Source: Streptomyces roseoverticillatus (GTDB lineage: Bacteria > Actinomycetota > Actinomycetes > Streptomycetales > Streptomycetaceae). Taken from it: 64,000 bases of DNA. This document shows, piece by piece, positions 32,801 through 40,194 of this stretch. Numbering within the stretch: the stretch's first letter is position 1; every line of letters begins with the position of its first letter. Both the position numbers and the translations under genes were made by a program. The notes beneath the pieces were generated by a model, which was not told the origin of the DNA, ran no database searches, and worked only from the letters and a program-made list of their open reading frames with translations. The stretch lies in the NCBI RefSeq assembly GCF_000719265.1, contig NZ_JOFL01000002.1, positions 62,001 to 126,000 of the forward strand, given 5' to 3'.

Positions 32801-34330
32801 AAGAGCGAGCTGGCCGGGTGGAGGGTCGAGGGAGGCGAGCGGCTGAAGTTCCTCGCTCCGGACAAGTCCTACGCGTACTGGAAGTTCGACGACCTGCCCG
32901 CGCTCGGCTTCAGCAGGGACGGCGTGACCATGGCGTGGGCAGGCAGGCGGGCTGCCGACACGGAGCCGAGCAGCTTGCTCCTGCGGCGCGTCGAGGACAA
33001 GGACTCCGCACTGTCCGACACCCTCACGGAGGACGACAAGCTGCCCGTGACCGCGCCCACCCAGGCCGTCGCCTGGGATCCCGGAGGGGCGTACCTCGCG
33101 GCGGGAGGGGAGGACGGCACGGTACGGCTGTGGCCGTTGCGGCCGCCCGCCCCGGCGGCGGTCGGTGAGCTGCCCCGCACCGACTTCGGGACCAAGCCCA
33201 TCAGCCACGACGGCGCCCTCATGATCACGACCGAGCGGAGGAAGGGTTCGCCGGAGGAGACGCAGAGGGTGTGGGACGTCAGCCGGTGGGAGACGCCGCG
33301 GCTGAAGTTCACCGTCCCCCGGCCCTGGGAGATCCGTAACTTCCTGCCCGGTACGTCCGTCGTCCTGGCCCACAAGTGGACGCAGAGCACCAAGGAACAC
33401 GTCTTCCGCCTGTGGGACATGGGCGGGCCCGGCGCCCCGGCCCGGGGCGGCGACATCACCTTCACCGCTCCGGACATCAACCTCGGCTTCAGCCCGGACG
33501 GACGGCTGCTGGCCCTTGGGCGGACATTCGACCACCGCATCGAGCTGTGGGATGTGAGCAGGCCGCGTACGCCGGTGCGGCGGTCGGTGTTCGAGGGCAG
33601 CACGAGGGACTTCACGGCGAGCATCCTTTTCCTGACGTCCCGGACCGTAGCGGCCTGGGAGGGGAAGGAGAACCTGCGGCTCTGGGATGTTTCCGACCCT
33701 GCCCGCCCGCGCCGGGCAGGGGTCGTCACGGGCCTCAAGCCCGACGGGCGCATCGGCTTCTCCAGCTCCAGGAATCTGCTGATGGCGGAGGAGCCCGGCC
33801 GGAAGTGGGCGCTGTGGGACCTCTCCGACCCCGGCCGGCCGCGGCACGGCGGTCAGCTGCCGCTCGGTTGGAGCGCCTATCAGGAGATCGGCGGTGACGT
33901 GCTGGCAGGCGTCGACCGGAACAACGCCCTTCAGTTCTGGGACGTGAAGGACTTCCGGCACCCGCGGAAGATCCGCACCATGCCCCTGGAGCCGGGCCAG
34001 AACCACACGGAGATCTACCGGGGCCCGGACCGCAGCCGGGTCCTGACGGGTAACGATCCGTACCAGATCTGGGAGATCGGGCCCGGCGGGGACTGGCGCA
34101 CGCCCCACTTCGCCACGCTGGCGCAGGCGAACGAAGTCGTTCTCTTCCCGGACCGGCTGCCCCTCATCGCGGTCTCGTCCGCGAGGGCGGGCCTCGGCGT
34201 GCTGACCTTCCTTCTCCACCCCGACACCGACCGGCTCTACGCGGAGATGTGCCGGTCCTCCCCGTCGAGCGTCCCCGAGGAGGACTGGAAGAACCTCTTC
34301 TCGGACCTCGCCTACCAGAAGTCCTGCTAG
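29822..34330 (+). CDS. Caspase - nSTAND1 NTPase - transmembrane - WD40 protein
   Basis: A 1502-residue multidomain protein from GTG 29822. Residues about 10-235 form a caspase-like (C14) protease with His96 (FVGHG) and the Cys pair 144/145 (LDCCFSG). Residues about 265-690 form an nSTAND1 NTPase: the family opener YPGMRPFLPEQHGVFFGRE, Walker A GPSGVGKSS (about 310) and Walker B VLIVDQLEE (about 386). A single hydrophobic helix at about 699-719 follows, then about 13 WD40-like blades carrying LWDVSDPARPR-type motifs. This is the sensor-switch-effector plan of NTP-dependent conflict systems: the propeller senses, the NTPase switches and the protease kills or cleaves a partner. The trigger and substrate are unknown. 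Confidence 0.9.
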   Translation: MDEGRGRGLTGPDCHALVVGTGRHPDGAGLAGLPSATRSATALAEALRTVGGMADDRGDRVTLITDPPAPSAVLAAMRAVTDRAEGGVVLFCFVGHGLLGPAEQLYLATAATDSAQDTADAVPYAEIRNLLGESSARPVVILDCCFSGLAEAVQQGPRRDPYVSARPRGSFLLASATHYAAAFAPEGEEHTLFSGELLRLLREGDAGGPKWFTLAGLYRHLDRRLQGAPARPHSGSEGRVGDLVVAPNSRYAPAAPPGAEPPSEGECPYPGMRPFLPEQHGVFFGREKLTKALVDRVTAAGPCGPVVLVGPSGVGKSSLLRAGLGAALDGGGHGSVLLVPAPGARPFRTLTAAWADATGRPFGDVERDLGAGRFGGPADGRRQPGVLIVDQLEEIFTHCEDAEERELFVRALTGAEPAPGPRVVLGLRADYFGHCLRDPRLARLVRNGQFTVPPMAGGELRAAIEKPAVLAGLSLEDGLAEHLLRELEDEDAGARGAIALPFLAHALQETWARRDGNRLTFAGYQATGGIRTSVGTAAERIHDSLDADGRRALRDVLLRMVRLVDGDGRAVRRRVRTDELGDHAALLKRLTDARLVVIDDDGQAQLCHDSLLHAWPRLRAWINEDLDGLLVRRRLGDAADAWAEAGRPPSGLYAGKHLAAARSLTAGGGREHLPMRPVEQDFLAASGRAERRRKRFLRAGLAIVVVLAVLASTLAVLARGAQHRAEDRESVLLSKQLAAKAGALRDRDPLAARRLSLAAYRLASTPESRSSLFAAQMSRVPVDLKGTGEPVLHVAYSGDGKVLAASHRGGSVQLWDVSRPTAPRKGAALDLGSAAVVAFHPRTRLLAAQTAGGFAVWDTADPARPRRLSARGAPGGTASSLVFSPDGRTLAAGLEKGRLLLWDLADPARPELRTDRTVAGQDVVSVAFHLDGRLLAVSSGTLGAEDGSGGTGAIGLWDVRDSARPALKDTVTTGTATVIAFHPRRDLLAGASRKSELAGWRVEGGERLKFLAPDKSYAYWKFDDLPALGFSRDGVTMAWAGRRAADTEPSSLLLRRVEDKDSALSDTLTEDDKLPVTAPTQAVAWDPGGAYLAAGGEDGTVRLWPLRPPAPAAVGELPRTDFGTKPISHDGALMITTERRKGSPEETQRVWDVSRWETPRLKFTVPRPWEIRNFLPGTSVVLAHKWTQSTKEHVFRLWDMGGPGAPARGGDITFTAPDINLGFSPDGRLLALGRTFDHRIELWDVSRPRTPVRRSVFEGSTRDFTASILFLTSRTVAAWEGKENLRLWDVSDPARPRRAGVVTGLKPDGRIGFSSSRNLLMAEEPGRKWALWDLSDPGRPRHGGQLPLGWSAYQEIGGDVLAGVDRNNALQFWDVKDFRHPRKIRTMPLEPGQNHTEIYRGPDRSRVLTGNDPYQIWEIGPGGDWRTPHFATLAQANEVVLFPDRLPLIAVSSARAGLGVLTFLLHPDTDRLYAEMCRSSPSSVPEEDWKNLFSDLAYQKSC

Positions 34331-34348
34331 CCGCTCAGGCGCTCACAC

Positions 34349-35023
34349 TCACGCGCTCAGCGGGAACTCCCGCCCCAGATCATGGAACACCGCCGTGTTC
34401 AGCGCGAAAGCCCGCTTGCACTCGTCGATGACGCGCTGCTTCTCAAGGTCGTCCACCGGCAGGGCGTCCAGCAGCTCGCGGTACTCGCGCTTGAAGGCGG
34501 CCGGGTTGCCTATGGCCTCGAAGACGTAGAAGCGGACGCCGTCGCCCTTGCGGGCGAAGCCCCACGTCTTCTCGGCCGTGCCGCGGATGATCTGGCCGCC
34601 GGAGAGGTCGCCGAGATAGCGCGTGTAGTGGTGGGCGACGTAGCCCGCGGGCCACTCGCGGGCGCACTCCTCGACGCGGGCCGCGTACCGCGCCGTCGCG
34701 GGCAGGGGCGTGAGGCCGCTGCGCCAGTCCGGGCCGCCCAGGTGGGCCAGGTCGCGCTCCAGCTCCGGCGTGCGGGTCAGCTCGGGGCGGAGGAAGGGCC
34801 CGGCCACGGGGTCGTCCGCGAGGGCCTCGGCGGCGGACTCCAGGGCCTGGTAGACGAACCAGAGCTGCTCGGTGTAGCGGCGGTACGCGTCGACGCCGAG
34901 GCGGCCACCGAGCATGTCGCTCATGAACGTGGAGTTCTCCGCCTCCGTGTGCTGCTCGTGCGAGGCGGTGCGGATGAGCGTGGAGAACGGCGTGCTGGGG
35001 GCGGTGCTGGCGGGCGCGTCCAA
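34349..35023 (-). CDS. hmuO: Haem oxygenase (biliverdin-producing)
   Basis: A 224-residue haem oxygenase that opens haem to biliverdin, CO and free iron in the cytoplasm. The proximal ligand His25 sits in SHEQHTEAEN, and the distal-helix glycines are in YLGDLSGGQ (about 135-143). The length is typical of bacterial HO-1-type enzymes. The start is TTG 35023, with GGAGG 7 bp upstream. An iron box lies about 50 bp upstream, so it belongs to the same iron-starvation response as hmuTUV and the HtaA genes, although the EACC1/STAND unit separates them. It is convergent with that unit, with an 18-bp gap. Confidence 0.94.
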   Translation of the reverse strand: MDAPASTAPSTPFSTLIRTASHEQHTEAENSTFMSDMLGGRLGVDAYRRYTEQLWFVYQALESAAEALADDPVAGPFLRPELTRTPELERDLAHLGGPDWRSGLTPLPATARYAARVEECAREWPAGYVAHHYTRYLGDLSGGQIIRGTAEKTWGFARKGDGVRFYVFEAIGNPAAFKREYRELLDALPVDDLEKQRVIDECKRAFALNTAVFHDLGREFPLSA

Positions 35024-35075
35024 GGCGGACCTCCGGGTGACCGAGGGGACGGGCGTGGCGTCGGGAAGCCATCCT

Positions 35076-35094
35076 GCTACTTAGGCTTACCTAA
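35076..35094. promoter_or_regulatory. Iron box upstream of haem oxygenase
   Basis: GCTACTTAGGCTTACCTAA keeps the TTAGGCTTACCTAA core of the DtxR consensus (13 of 19 overall). It lies upstream of the haem oxygenase TTG and downstream of the map stop, giving the gene its own iron-responsive promoter. Confidence 0.75.
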
Positions 35095-35157
35095 GTCAAT
35101 GAGTTCCCGACGTCCCGTCGGTAAAAACGTTAGCGCCCGGACGGCCGCCCCGCAGGG

Positions 35158-36015
35158 TTACGGGAGAGTGAGGACCTCCGCACCCGTGTCCGTCACCACC
35201 AGCGTGTGCTCGAACTGCGCCGTCCGCTTCCGGTCCTTCGTGACGACCGTCCAGCCGTCCTCCCACATGTCGTACTCGTACGTCCCGAGCGTCAGCATCG
35301 GCTCGATCGTGAACGTCATGCCGGGCTGGATCAGGGTGTCGTGGTGCGGGCTGTCGTAGTGCGGGACGATCAGGCCGGAGTGGAAGGACGAATTGATCCC
35401 GTGGCCTGTGAAGTCGCGGACGACGCCGTAGCCGAAGCGCTTGGCGTACGACTCGATGACCCGGCCGATGATGTTGATCCGGCGGCCCGGCTTGACCGCC
35501 TTGATCGCGCGGTTCAGGGCCTCGCGCGTCCGCTCGACGAGCAGGCGCGACTCCTCGTCCACGTCACCGCACAGGTACGTGGCGTTGTTGTCGCCGTGGA
35601 CGCCGCCGATGAACGCCGTCACGTCCAGGTTCACGATGTCGCCGTCGCGCAGGACGGTCGAGTCCGGGATGCCGTGGCAGATGACCTCGTTGATCGACGC
35701 GCACAGCGACTTCGGGTAACCGCGGTAACCGAGCGTGGACGGGTAGGCGCCGTGGTCGCACATGTACTCGTGCGCGACGCGGTCCAGCTCGTCCGTCGTC
35801 ACGCCCGGGGCGATCAGCTTGGCCGCCTCCTCCATCGCCTGCGCGGCGATGCGGCCCGCGACGCGCATCCGCTCGATCGTCTCCGCGTCCTGGATCTCCG
35901 GGCCGGAGTACGGAGTGGGCGCCGCCTTCCCGACGTACTCGGGCCGCGCGATGGAGGCGGGAACGGGGCGGGTGGGGGACAGGGTCCCCGGCGTGAGAAG
36001 CGACTGGCCAGACAT
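35158..36015 (-). CDS. map: Methionine aminopeptidase, type I
   Basis: A 285-residue cytosolic metalloprotease that removes N-terminal Met from new proteins. The five metal ligands are visible in order: Asp in VNLDVTAF, Asp in [10 protein letters not shown], His in FTGHGI, Glu in FTIEPML and Glu in QFEHTLVV. The N-terminal extension of about 40 residues with [16 protein letters not shown] matches the longer actinobacterial MetAP1c type. ATG 36015 is the family start. It is divergent from a small gene (68-bp gap). Haem oxygenase lies downstream on the same strand but has its own promoter. Confidence 0.94.
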   Translation of the reverse strand: MSGQSLLTPGTLSPTRPVPASIARPEYVGKAAPTPYSGPEIQDAETIERMRVAGRIAAQAMEEAAKLIAPGVTTDELDRVAHEYMCDHGAYPSTLGYRGYPKSLCASINEVICHGIPDSTVLRDGDIVNLDVTAFIGGVHGDNNATYLCGDVDEESRLLVERTREALNRAIKAVKPGRRINIIGRVIESYAKRFGYGVVRDFTGHGINSSFHSGLIVPHYDSPHHDTLIQPGMTFTIEPMLTLGTYEYDMWEDGWTVVTKDRKRTAQFEHTLVVTDTGAEVLTLP

Positions 36016-36083
36016 GTCAGCGAGTGTATCCAGGGCCCATCGGGGAGCATGTGGGCGAGAGAACGGATGTGAGGGAGATCCCG

Positions 36084-36332
36084 ATGGCCCTGTTCAAGAA
36101 GCGCCCCGAGGGCAAGCCGGGCGAGTGGTACTACTGCCTGAAGCACGGCAGGGTCGAGGAGGGCCCCGAGTGCCGTGCCGCGGACCGGCTGGGCCCCTAC
36201 GGCACGCGTGGGGAGGCGTCCCACGCGATGGAGACGGCGCGCGAGCGGAATGAGGAATGGCGGACGGATCCGCGCTGGAACGACGACGTCGACGGTGTCG
36301 GCGACGCCGGTGAGGGCCCCAAGGCGGGCTGA
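36084..36332 (+). CDS. Small conserved-looking hydrophilic protein, unknown function
   Basis: An 82-residue acidic soluble protein: [30 protein letters not shown] at the start, then [32 protein letters not shown]. The Tyr-Tyr-Cys-Leu-Lys-His segment with a second Cys 15 residues on could bind a metal, but there is no full zinc motif. The ATG at 36084 has GAGGGAGA upstream. It is divergent from map with a 68-bp gap, so the two share a promoter region. No family is recognised. Confidence 0.7.
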   Translation: MALFKKRPEGKPGEWYYCLKHGRVEEGPECRAADRLGPYGTRGEASHAMETARERNEEWRTDPRWNDDVDGVGDAGEGPKAG

Positions 36333-36364
36333 GGAGGGTCCGGCGCCGCCGGCGGCGGGGGTCC

Positions 36365-36381
36365 CCGGGGCGGAGCCCCGG
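36365..36381. terminator. Hairpin between convergent genes
   Basis: CCGGGGC-GGA-GCCCCGG (7-bp stem, 3-nt loop) is followed on the plus strand by AATCTCT. It sits between the small gene and the MFS gene and could terminate either transcript. Confidence 0.6.
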
Positions 36382-36385
36382 AATC

Positions 36386-36437
36386 TCTCCCGCCGCAACG
36401 GCGAGCAACCCCCCACCGGGTGGCCCGGCGGTGCCTA
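36386..36437 (-). repeat. Intergenic palindromic repeat, copy 6, touching a stop codon
   Basis: On the minus strand it reads GCACCGCCGGGCCACCC, then GGTTGCTCGCCGTTGCGGCGGGAGAG. Its first bases include the TAG region of the MFS gene, so insertion or drift has set the end of that reading frame. Confidence 0.65.
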
Positions 36438-37763
36438 AGCCGCCTCAGCCACCGCGTCCGCGGCCTTCAGCCGGCGCATCCGCGCCGCATGCTCGTCCGT
36501 CCGCTGGTCGTACGACATCAGCTTCGGCAGCGATACGGCCAGCAGCCCCACCGACGCCACGCAGGCCAGCCCGCCGGCCCACACCGAGGCCCGCACGTTC
36601 GTCAGGGACGCCATGCCGCCCGCCCGGACCTGGCCCAGCTGCGGCCCGACCGAGTACGAGAGCATCTCGATCCCGGCCAGCCGGCCCCGCAGCTCGTCCG
36701 GGATCGTCTGATCCCAGATCGCCGAGCGGAACAGGCCGCTCACCATGTCGCAGCCGCCCGCCACCGCCAGGAACAGCAGCACCAGCCACACGTTGCCCAG
36801 CCAGCCCGCGACGGCCATCGCAGCGCCCCAGCCCAGCGCCGCGTAGACGACCATCCGGCCGTGCCGGTGCACCCGCGACGCCCAGCCGCTGGTCAGGCTC
36901 ACGACGAGGGATCCCACCGCACCGGCCGCGTACATCAGGCCCAGCGCCCACGGCGCCCCCAGATCATCCGCAAGGAACGGGAAGATCGCCGTCGGGAAGG
37001 CGAACAGCATCGCCGCCATGTCGATCACGTACGTGCCGAGCAGCTCCTTGCGGCTCCACGCGTACTGCGCGCCCTCCAGGATGCCGCGCAGCGACGGCTT
37101 GTCGGCGGCGTGCGAGGCGGGGGAGGGGGCCAGCCCGAAGAGCAGCACGGCGGAGACCGCGTACGAGACGACGTCCAGCGCGTACGCCCACTGCAGGCCC
37201 GCGAACGCGATCAGCACGCCCGCGAGGGACGGGCCGGCGATGGCGCCGACCTGCCAGCGCATCGAGTTCAGCGCGATCGCCGCGGGCAGCTGGTCGTGCG
37301 CGACGACGCGCGGCACGATCGCCTGCATCGCCGGTCGCTGCAGCCCGCTCAGCGCGCTGACCAGCGCCGCGACCACGTACAGCGGCCACAGCATGGGGTG
37401 CGGCAGGAGCGTGTTCAGCAGCAGGAGCGCGGAGAGGACGCCGAGACCGGCTTCCGTCCACAGGATCAGCTTGCGCCGGTCGAGGGCGTCGGCGAGCGCG
37501 CCGCCGTACAGCCCGAAGACCACCAGCGGGACCAGCTCGACCACCCCGACCGCGCCGACGGCCAGAGCCGACCCGGTCAGCTCCTTGATCTGCAGCGGCA
37601 CGGCGATGAACGTCAGGAACGTGCCGAAAACGGTGACGAGACCCGCCACCCACATGCGGCGGAAGTCACGGGAGGCGTGCCACGGCGTCAGATCGGGCAG
37701 CAGGGCACGGAGCCGCCGGGGGGAGGAAGGGGAAGAGGGAGGAGGGGGGTCTTGCGCAGTCAC
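36435..37763 (-). CDS. MFS transporter (enterobactin-exporter EntS/DUF894-like)
   Basis: A 442-residue, 12-helix major facilitator. FRRMWVAGLVTVFGTFLTFIAVPLQIKELTGSALAVGAVG followed by LYGGALADALDRRKLIL is the pattern of the EntS-like MFS_3 family, whose characterised members export siderophores or drugs. RPAMQAIVPRVV and DELRGRLAGIEMLSYSVGPQLGQ are further family blocks. The start is GTG 37763. The open frame runs 174 codons further upstream over the neighbouring minus-strand gene and is not used. The last codons run into an intergenic repeat. The substrate is unknown; proximity to iron genes is only suggestive. Confidence 0.85.
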   Translation of the reverse strand: MTAQDPPPPSSPSSPRRLRALLPDLTPWHASRDFRRMWVAGLVTVFGTFLTFIAVPLQIKELTGSALAVGAVGVVELVPLVVFGLYGGALADALDRRKLILWTEAGLGVLSALLLLNTLLPHPMLWPLYVVAALVSALSGLQRPAMQAIVPRVVAHDQLPAAIALNSMRWQVGAIAGPSLAGVLIAFAGLQWAYALDVVSYAVSAVLLFGLAPSPASHAADKPSLRGILEGAQYAWSRKELLGTYVIDMAAMLFAFPTAIFPFLADDLGAPWALGLMYAAGAVGSLVVSLTSGWASRVHRHGRMVVYAALGWGAAMAVAGWLGNVWLVLLFLAVAGGCDMVSGLFRSAIWDQTIPDELRGRLAGIEMLSYSVGPQLGQVRAGGMASLTNVRASVWAGGLACVASVGLLAVSLPKLMSYDQRTDEHAARMRRLKAADAVAEAA

Positions 37764-37834
37764 GGGAGACCATGGTCCATAAGCGGAGGATCGGCAGCAA
37801 ACGCTTTTTCGAACCAGGCCCTCCGCTTTACGGC

Positions 37835-38470
37835 CTACCAGCGGGGCGGAGGCGGCGCCGTCAGCTGATCGGCGAGCCGCGCCAGCCGGTCCCGGAACCG
37901 CCGCCGCCCGCCGCGCGGCGCGGGCAGCCCGTTCTCCCCGGCCGCCGCGCTGACCAGATGCTGCACGGTGTCCAGATCGAGCTCCGTCCTCGTCGAACAC
38001 GGCGCGGGCGGCGGCACGGCCAGCTGGTCGTGCGCGAGCGCCCGCAACTCCGCCCCCGCCTCGGCGGGCGCCCCGTCCAGCGACAGCACGGTCGCCCCGC
38101 CCCGCCGCGCGTCGTGCACCCGCTCCAGGAGCCCGCCCCCCGGCTCGTCCGCGGTCACCACGAGGAGGGTTTCGCCCCGCCGCGCCGCCTCCAGCCTGCC
38201 CAGGCCGACGGACAGGTGCGCGGGAACGCCCGGCGGCACCTGGTGTCGCACCAGCGTGGGCGACAGCTCCGGCAGCCCCGACCACGCCGCCTCGTCATCC
38301 AGATGCGCCGCCAGATGCCACGGCTCGTACCCCTCCGTCCCCACCAGCAACAGCCCCCCGTGCCGCCGCGCCACCGAGGCCCGCAACGCCCCGGCGAACC
38401 GGCGCGTGTCCTGCAACCACTCGGTCCCGGCGAGCACTTCCCTCAGCAGCGCGACCCGTACGGCGTCCAT
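37835..38470 (-). CDS. Conserved-looking hypothetical protein
   Basis: A 211-residue soluble protein from ATG 38470 (MDAVRVALLREVLAGTEWLQDTRRF). It has a Rossmann-like rhythm: GLLLVGTEGYEPWHLAAHLDD, then ETLLVVTADEPGGGLLERV and TVLSLDGAP. This resembles a small alpha/beta domain without a clear nucleotide motif, and the C-terminal quarter is Arg/Pro-rich. The frame upstream of 38470 is not protein-like. It lies 72 bp upstream of the MFS gene on the same strand and may be co-transcribed. No function is assigned. Confidence 0.7.
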   Translation of the reverse strand: MDAVRVALLREVLAGTEWLQDTRRFAGALRASVARRHGGLLLVGTEGYEPWHLAAHLDDEAAWSGLPELSPTLVRHQVPPGVPAHLSVGLGRLEAARRGETLLVVTADEPGGGLLERVHDARRGGATVLSLDGAPAEAGAELRALAHDQLAVPPPAPCSTRTELDLDTVQHLVSAAAGENGLPAPRGGRRRFRDRLARLADQLTAPPPPRW

Positions 38471-38658
38471 GGGTGGGAGCGTTGCGCAAGCACGCGGGCA
38501 GAAGGGGGAGTTACGGGGATTCTCACCCGTATGCGGGGTACGGTTCGTTGTGGCTCGTTCACCCACACGTGCGAAGTGGGTTCGAACCCGGCTTGTACCG
38601 GCCTTGTCCGCCGTAGCGTCCGCTGATACGGACGAGGTACGGGAAGGGGCGGGGAAGC

Positions 38659-39471
38659 GTGAACGACAGTGTGCTCTCTCAGCCGCCGATGGCATGGCGG
38701 CTCTGCGGGAACCAGGTCAAGCTGTGGAGGACGGAGGCGGGCGTCACCCGCGAGGAACTGGGACGCGAGGCGGGGTACGGGGAGGAGACGGTCAAGTCGA
38801 TGGAGCAGGGGCGGCGACGCCCCACGCCGGAGTTCCTCCTGGCCGCGGACCAGATGTTCGGCGCGCGGGGGAAGCTGATCGCTACGCAGGAGTACCTGCA
38901 GCCGGATCCCTTCGTGCCGTACGCCAAGGACTTCATGGTGTACGAGGCCGAGGCGCTGGCCATCAACTCGTTCCAGCCCCTCCTCATTCCGGGGCTGCTG
39001 CAGACCGAGGACACCATGCGCACCCTTTTCAATACGCATTGGCCCCCCGTTGATGACGAGTGGGTCGAGGAGAAGGTAAAGGGGCGTCTTGCGCGGCAGG
39101 CCATCCTCAAGACGCAAACCAAGATGTTCACCTTCGCCATTGGTGAGCCTGCACTGTGCAATACCCTGGGCTGCCCCGAGGCGCACAAGCGGCAACTGCT
39201 CCACATGCTTGAGGTGGGCGAGCAGCGCAACGTCGTCATCCAGGTCGTGCAGTTCAACTCCGCTTCTGCAGCACTCGATGGATCCTTCCTCGTACTGGAG
39301 ACGCCCAAGCACGAACGCATCGCGTACGAAGAGGGGCAGACCGGCAGCCTGCTGCATTCGAACCCCGAGAAGGTCAGTGCCCTTGTCCACCGCTATGCGA
39401 TGATCGCCCAGTCCGCCCTCAGCCCTGAGGAGTCGGCCAAATTCATTAGGGAGCTGGTGGAAAGGCTGTGA
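38659..39471 (+). CDS. Scr1-family XRE regulator with DUF5753 domain
   Basis: A 270-residue protein with an N-terminal XRE HTH (about 18-70: LWRTEAGVTREELGREAGYGEETVKSMEQGRRRPTPEF) and a C-terminal DUF5753 domain (QPLLIPGLLQTEDTMRTLF, then VVIQVVQFN). Scr1-type proteins pair with small DUF397 proteins in a widespread Streptomyces two-gene unit likened to a toxin-antitoxin system, with HTH antitoxin-like and DUF397 partner roles still debated. The start is GTG 38659, with GGGAAGGGGCGGGG upstream. The stop overlaps the DUF397 gene start (GTGA), so they are translationally coupled. The third-position GC looks slightly lower than that of neighbours. Confidence 0.9.
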   Translation: MNDSVLSQPPMAWRLCGNQVKLWRTEAGVTREELGREAGYGEETVKSMEQGRRRPTPEFLLAADQMFGARGKLIATQEYLQPDPFVPYAKDFMVYEAEALAINSFQPLLIPGLLQTEDTMRTLFNTHWPPVDDEWVEEKVKGRLARQAILKTQTKMFTFAIGEPALCNTLGCPEAHKRQLLHMLEVGEQRNVVIQVVQFNSASAALDGSFLVLETPKHERIAYEEGQTGSLLHSNPEKVSALVHRYAMIAQSALSPEESAKFIRELVERL

Positions 39472-39719
39472 TACCTGATCTGGCGTGGTTCAAGTCCAGC
39501 CACAGTGGCGGCGCGGGTGGGGAATGCGTCGAAGTCGCTCTCCCCTGGCGCAAGTCCAGCCACAGTCAAGGCGACGGTAGCGAATGCGTCGAAGTGGCCA
39601 CGCTTCCCCGCACCGTCCGCATAAGGGACTCAAAGCAGGCGCAGGGACCCCAACTGGCCGTTCCGGCCGCCGCCTGGGCCCAGTTCGTCCGCGATTTCGC
39701 CGGGGGCGGAACCGTTTAA
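39468..39719 (+). CDS. DUF397 protein with duplicated core
   Basis: An 83-residue DUF397 protein, the partner of the upstream Scr1-type regulator. The family core, (F/R)[13 protein letters not shown], occurs twice in tandem, at about residues 8-23 and 28-43. It is followed once by the standard tail VRIRDSKQ...[15 protein letters not shown]. Ordinary DUF397 proteins have one core (about 60-65 residues). The DNA period is 60 bp (CAAGTCCAGCCACAGT at 39491 and 39551), so the gene gained an in-frame duplication. The GTG start overlaps the upstream stop. Confidence 0.88.
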   Translation: MIPDLAWFKSSHSGGAGGECVEVALPWRKSSHSQGDGSECVEVATLPRTVRIRDSKQAQGPQLAVPAAAWAQFVRDFAGGGTV

Positions 39720-39756
39720 CGTCCCCGAACCGCTGCCGCCCTTCTACGCTGAGCTG

Positions 39757-40146
39757 GTGACCAGCCAAGCGCCAAAGACAGCCGCGGCCGCCGCCCGCGT
39801 CATCCCCCTGCGTCCCGCCGGGGAGCCCCTCTCCAGGGAGCCCCTCTGGCGGGACGTCGTAGGAGACGTGCTCCGTCGCGAGCGGCTGGCGCAGAAGCGG
39901 ACGCTCAAGGACGTGGCCGACGCCGGGCGGATCTCCATGCCGTACCTCTCCGAGGTGGAGCGGGGGCGCAAGGAGGCGTCGTCCGAGGTGCTGGCCGCCG
40001 CCGCGCAGGCGCTCGGCCTGAGCCTGGCCGAACTCCTCGTTCTCGTACACAAGGAGCTCATCCGGCTGGCCAGCCGTACGTACACCCATGTGCAGCCCGC
40101 CCATGCCCACCCCGCCCGGCAGGGCGAAGTGCGGCTCGCGGCTTGA
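39757..40146 (+). CDS. popR: PopR/ClgR-like XRE activator of clpP genes
   Basis: A 129-residue HTH protein. The XRE domain (about 33-92) reads [56 protein letters not shown], the ClgR/PopR signature. The chain ends in VRLAA. PopR and ClgR of Streptomyces carry such Ala-Ala tails and are degraded by ClpP1P2, which lets them activate alternative clpP genes when proteolysis fails. The clpP operon lies immediately downstream on the other strand, with a TCTGCC-N3-GGCAGA site before it, so PopR is the better name. No Shine-Dalgarno precedes the GTG; TACGCT 10 bp upstream suggests a leaderless transcript. Confidence 0.82.
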   Translation: MTSQAPKTAAAAARVIPLRPAGEPLSREPLWRDVVGDVLRRERLAQKRTLKDVADAGRISMPYLSEVERGRKEASSEVLAAAAQALGLSLAELLVLVHKELIRLASRTYTHVQPAHAHPARQGEVRLAA

Positions 40147-40155
40147 CAAGGCAAC

Positions 40156-40186
40156 GGCGGCCGCACACCCCCGTGGTGCAGCCGCC
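40156..40186. terminator. Bidirectional hairpin between popR and the clpP operon
   Basis: GGCGGC-C-GCAC...GTGC-A-GCCGCC forms a long interrupted stem between the popR stop and the last clpP stop, followed by CTCTCC on the plus strand. Convergent transcripts probably end here. Confidence 0.6.
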
Positions 40187-40194
40187 TCTCCACC

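Noticed and set aside
38578..38589. GGGTTCGAACCC looks like a tRNA T-loop, possibly a tRNA or att remnant
   Set aside because: No matching acceptor, D or anticodon arm upstream or downstream; the 12-mer is just a palindrome between divergent genes.
38659..39719. Horizontally acquired island for the Scr1/DUF397 pair
   Set aside because: Base composition dips only slightly, and no integrase, att repeat or boundary is visible.
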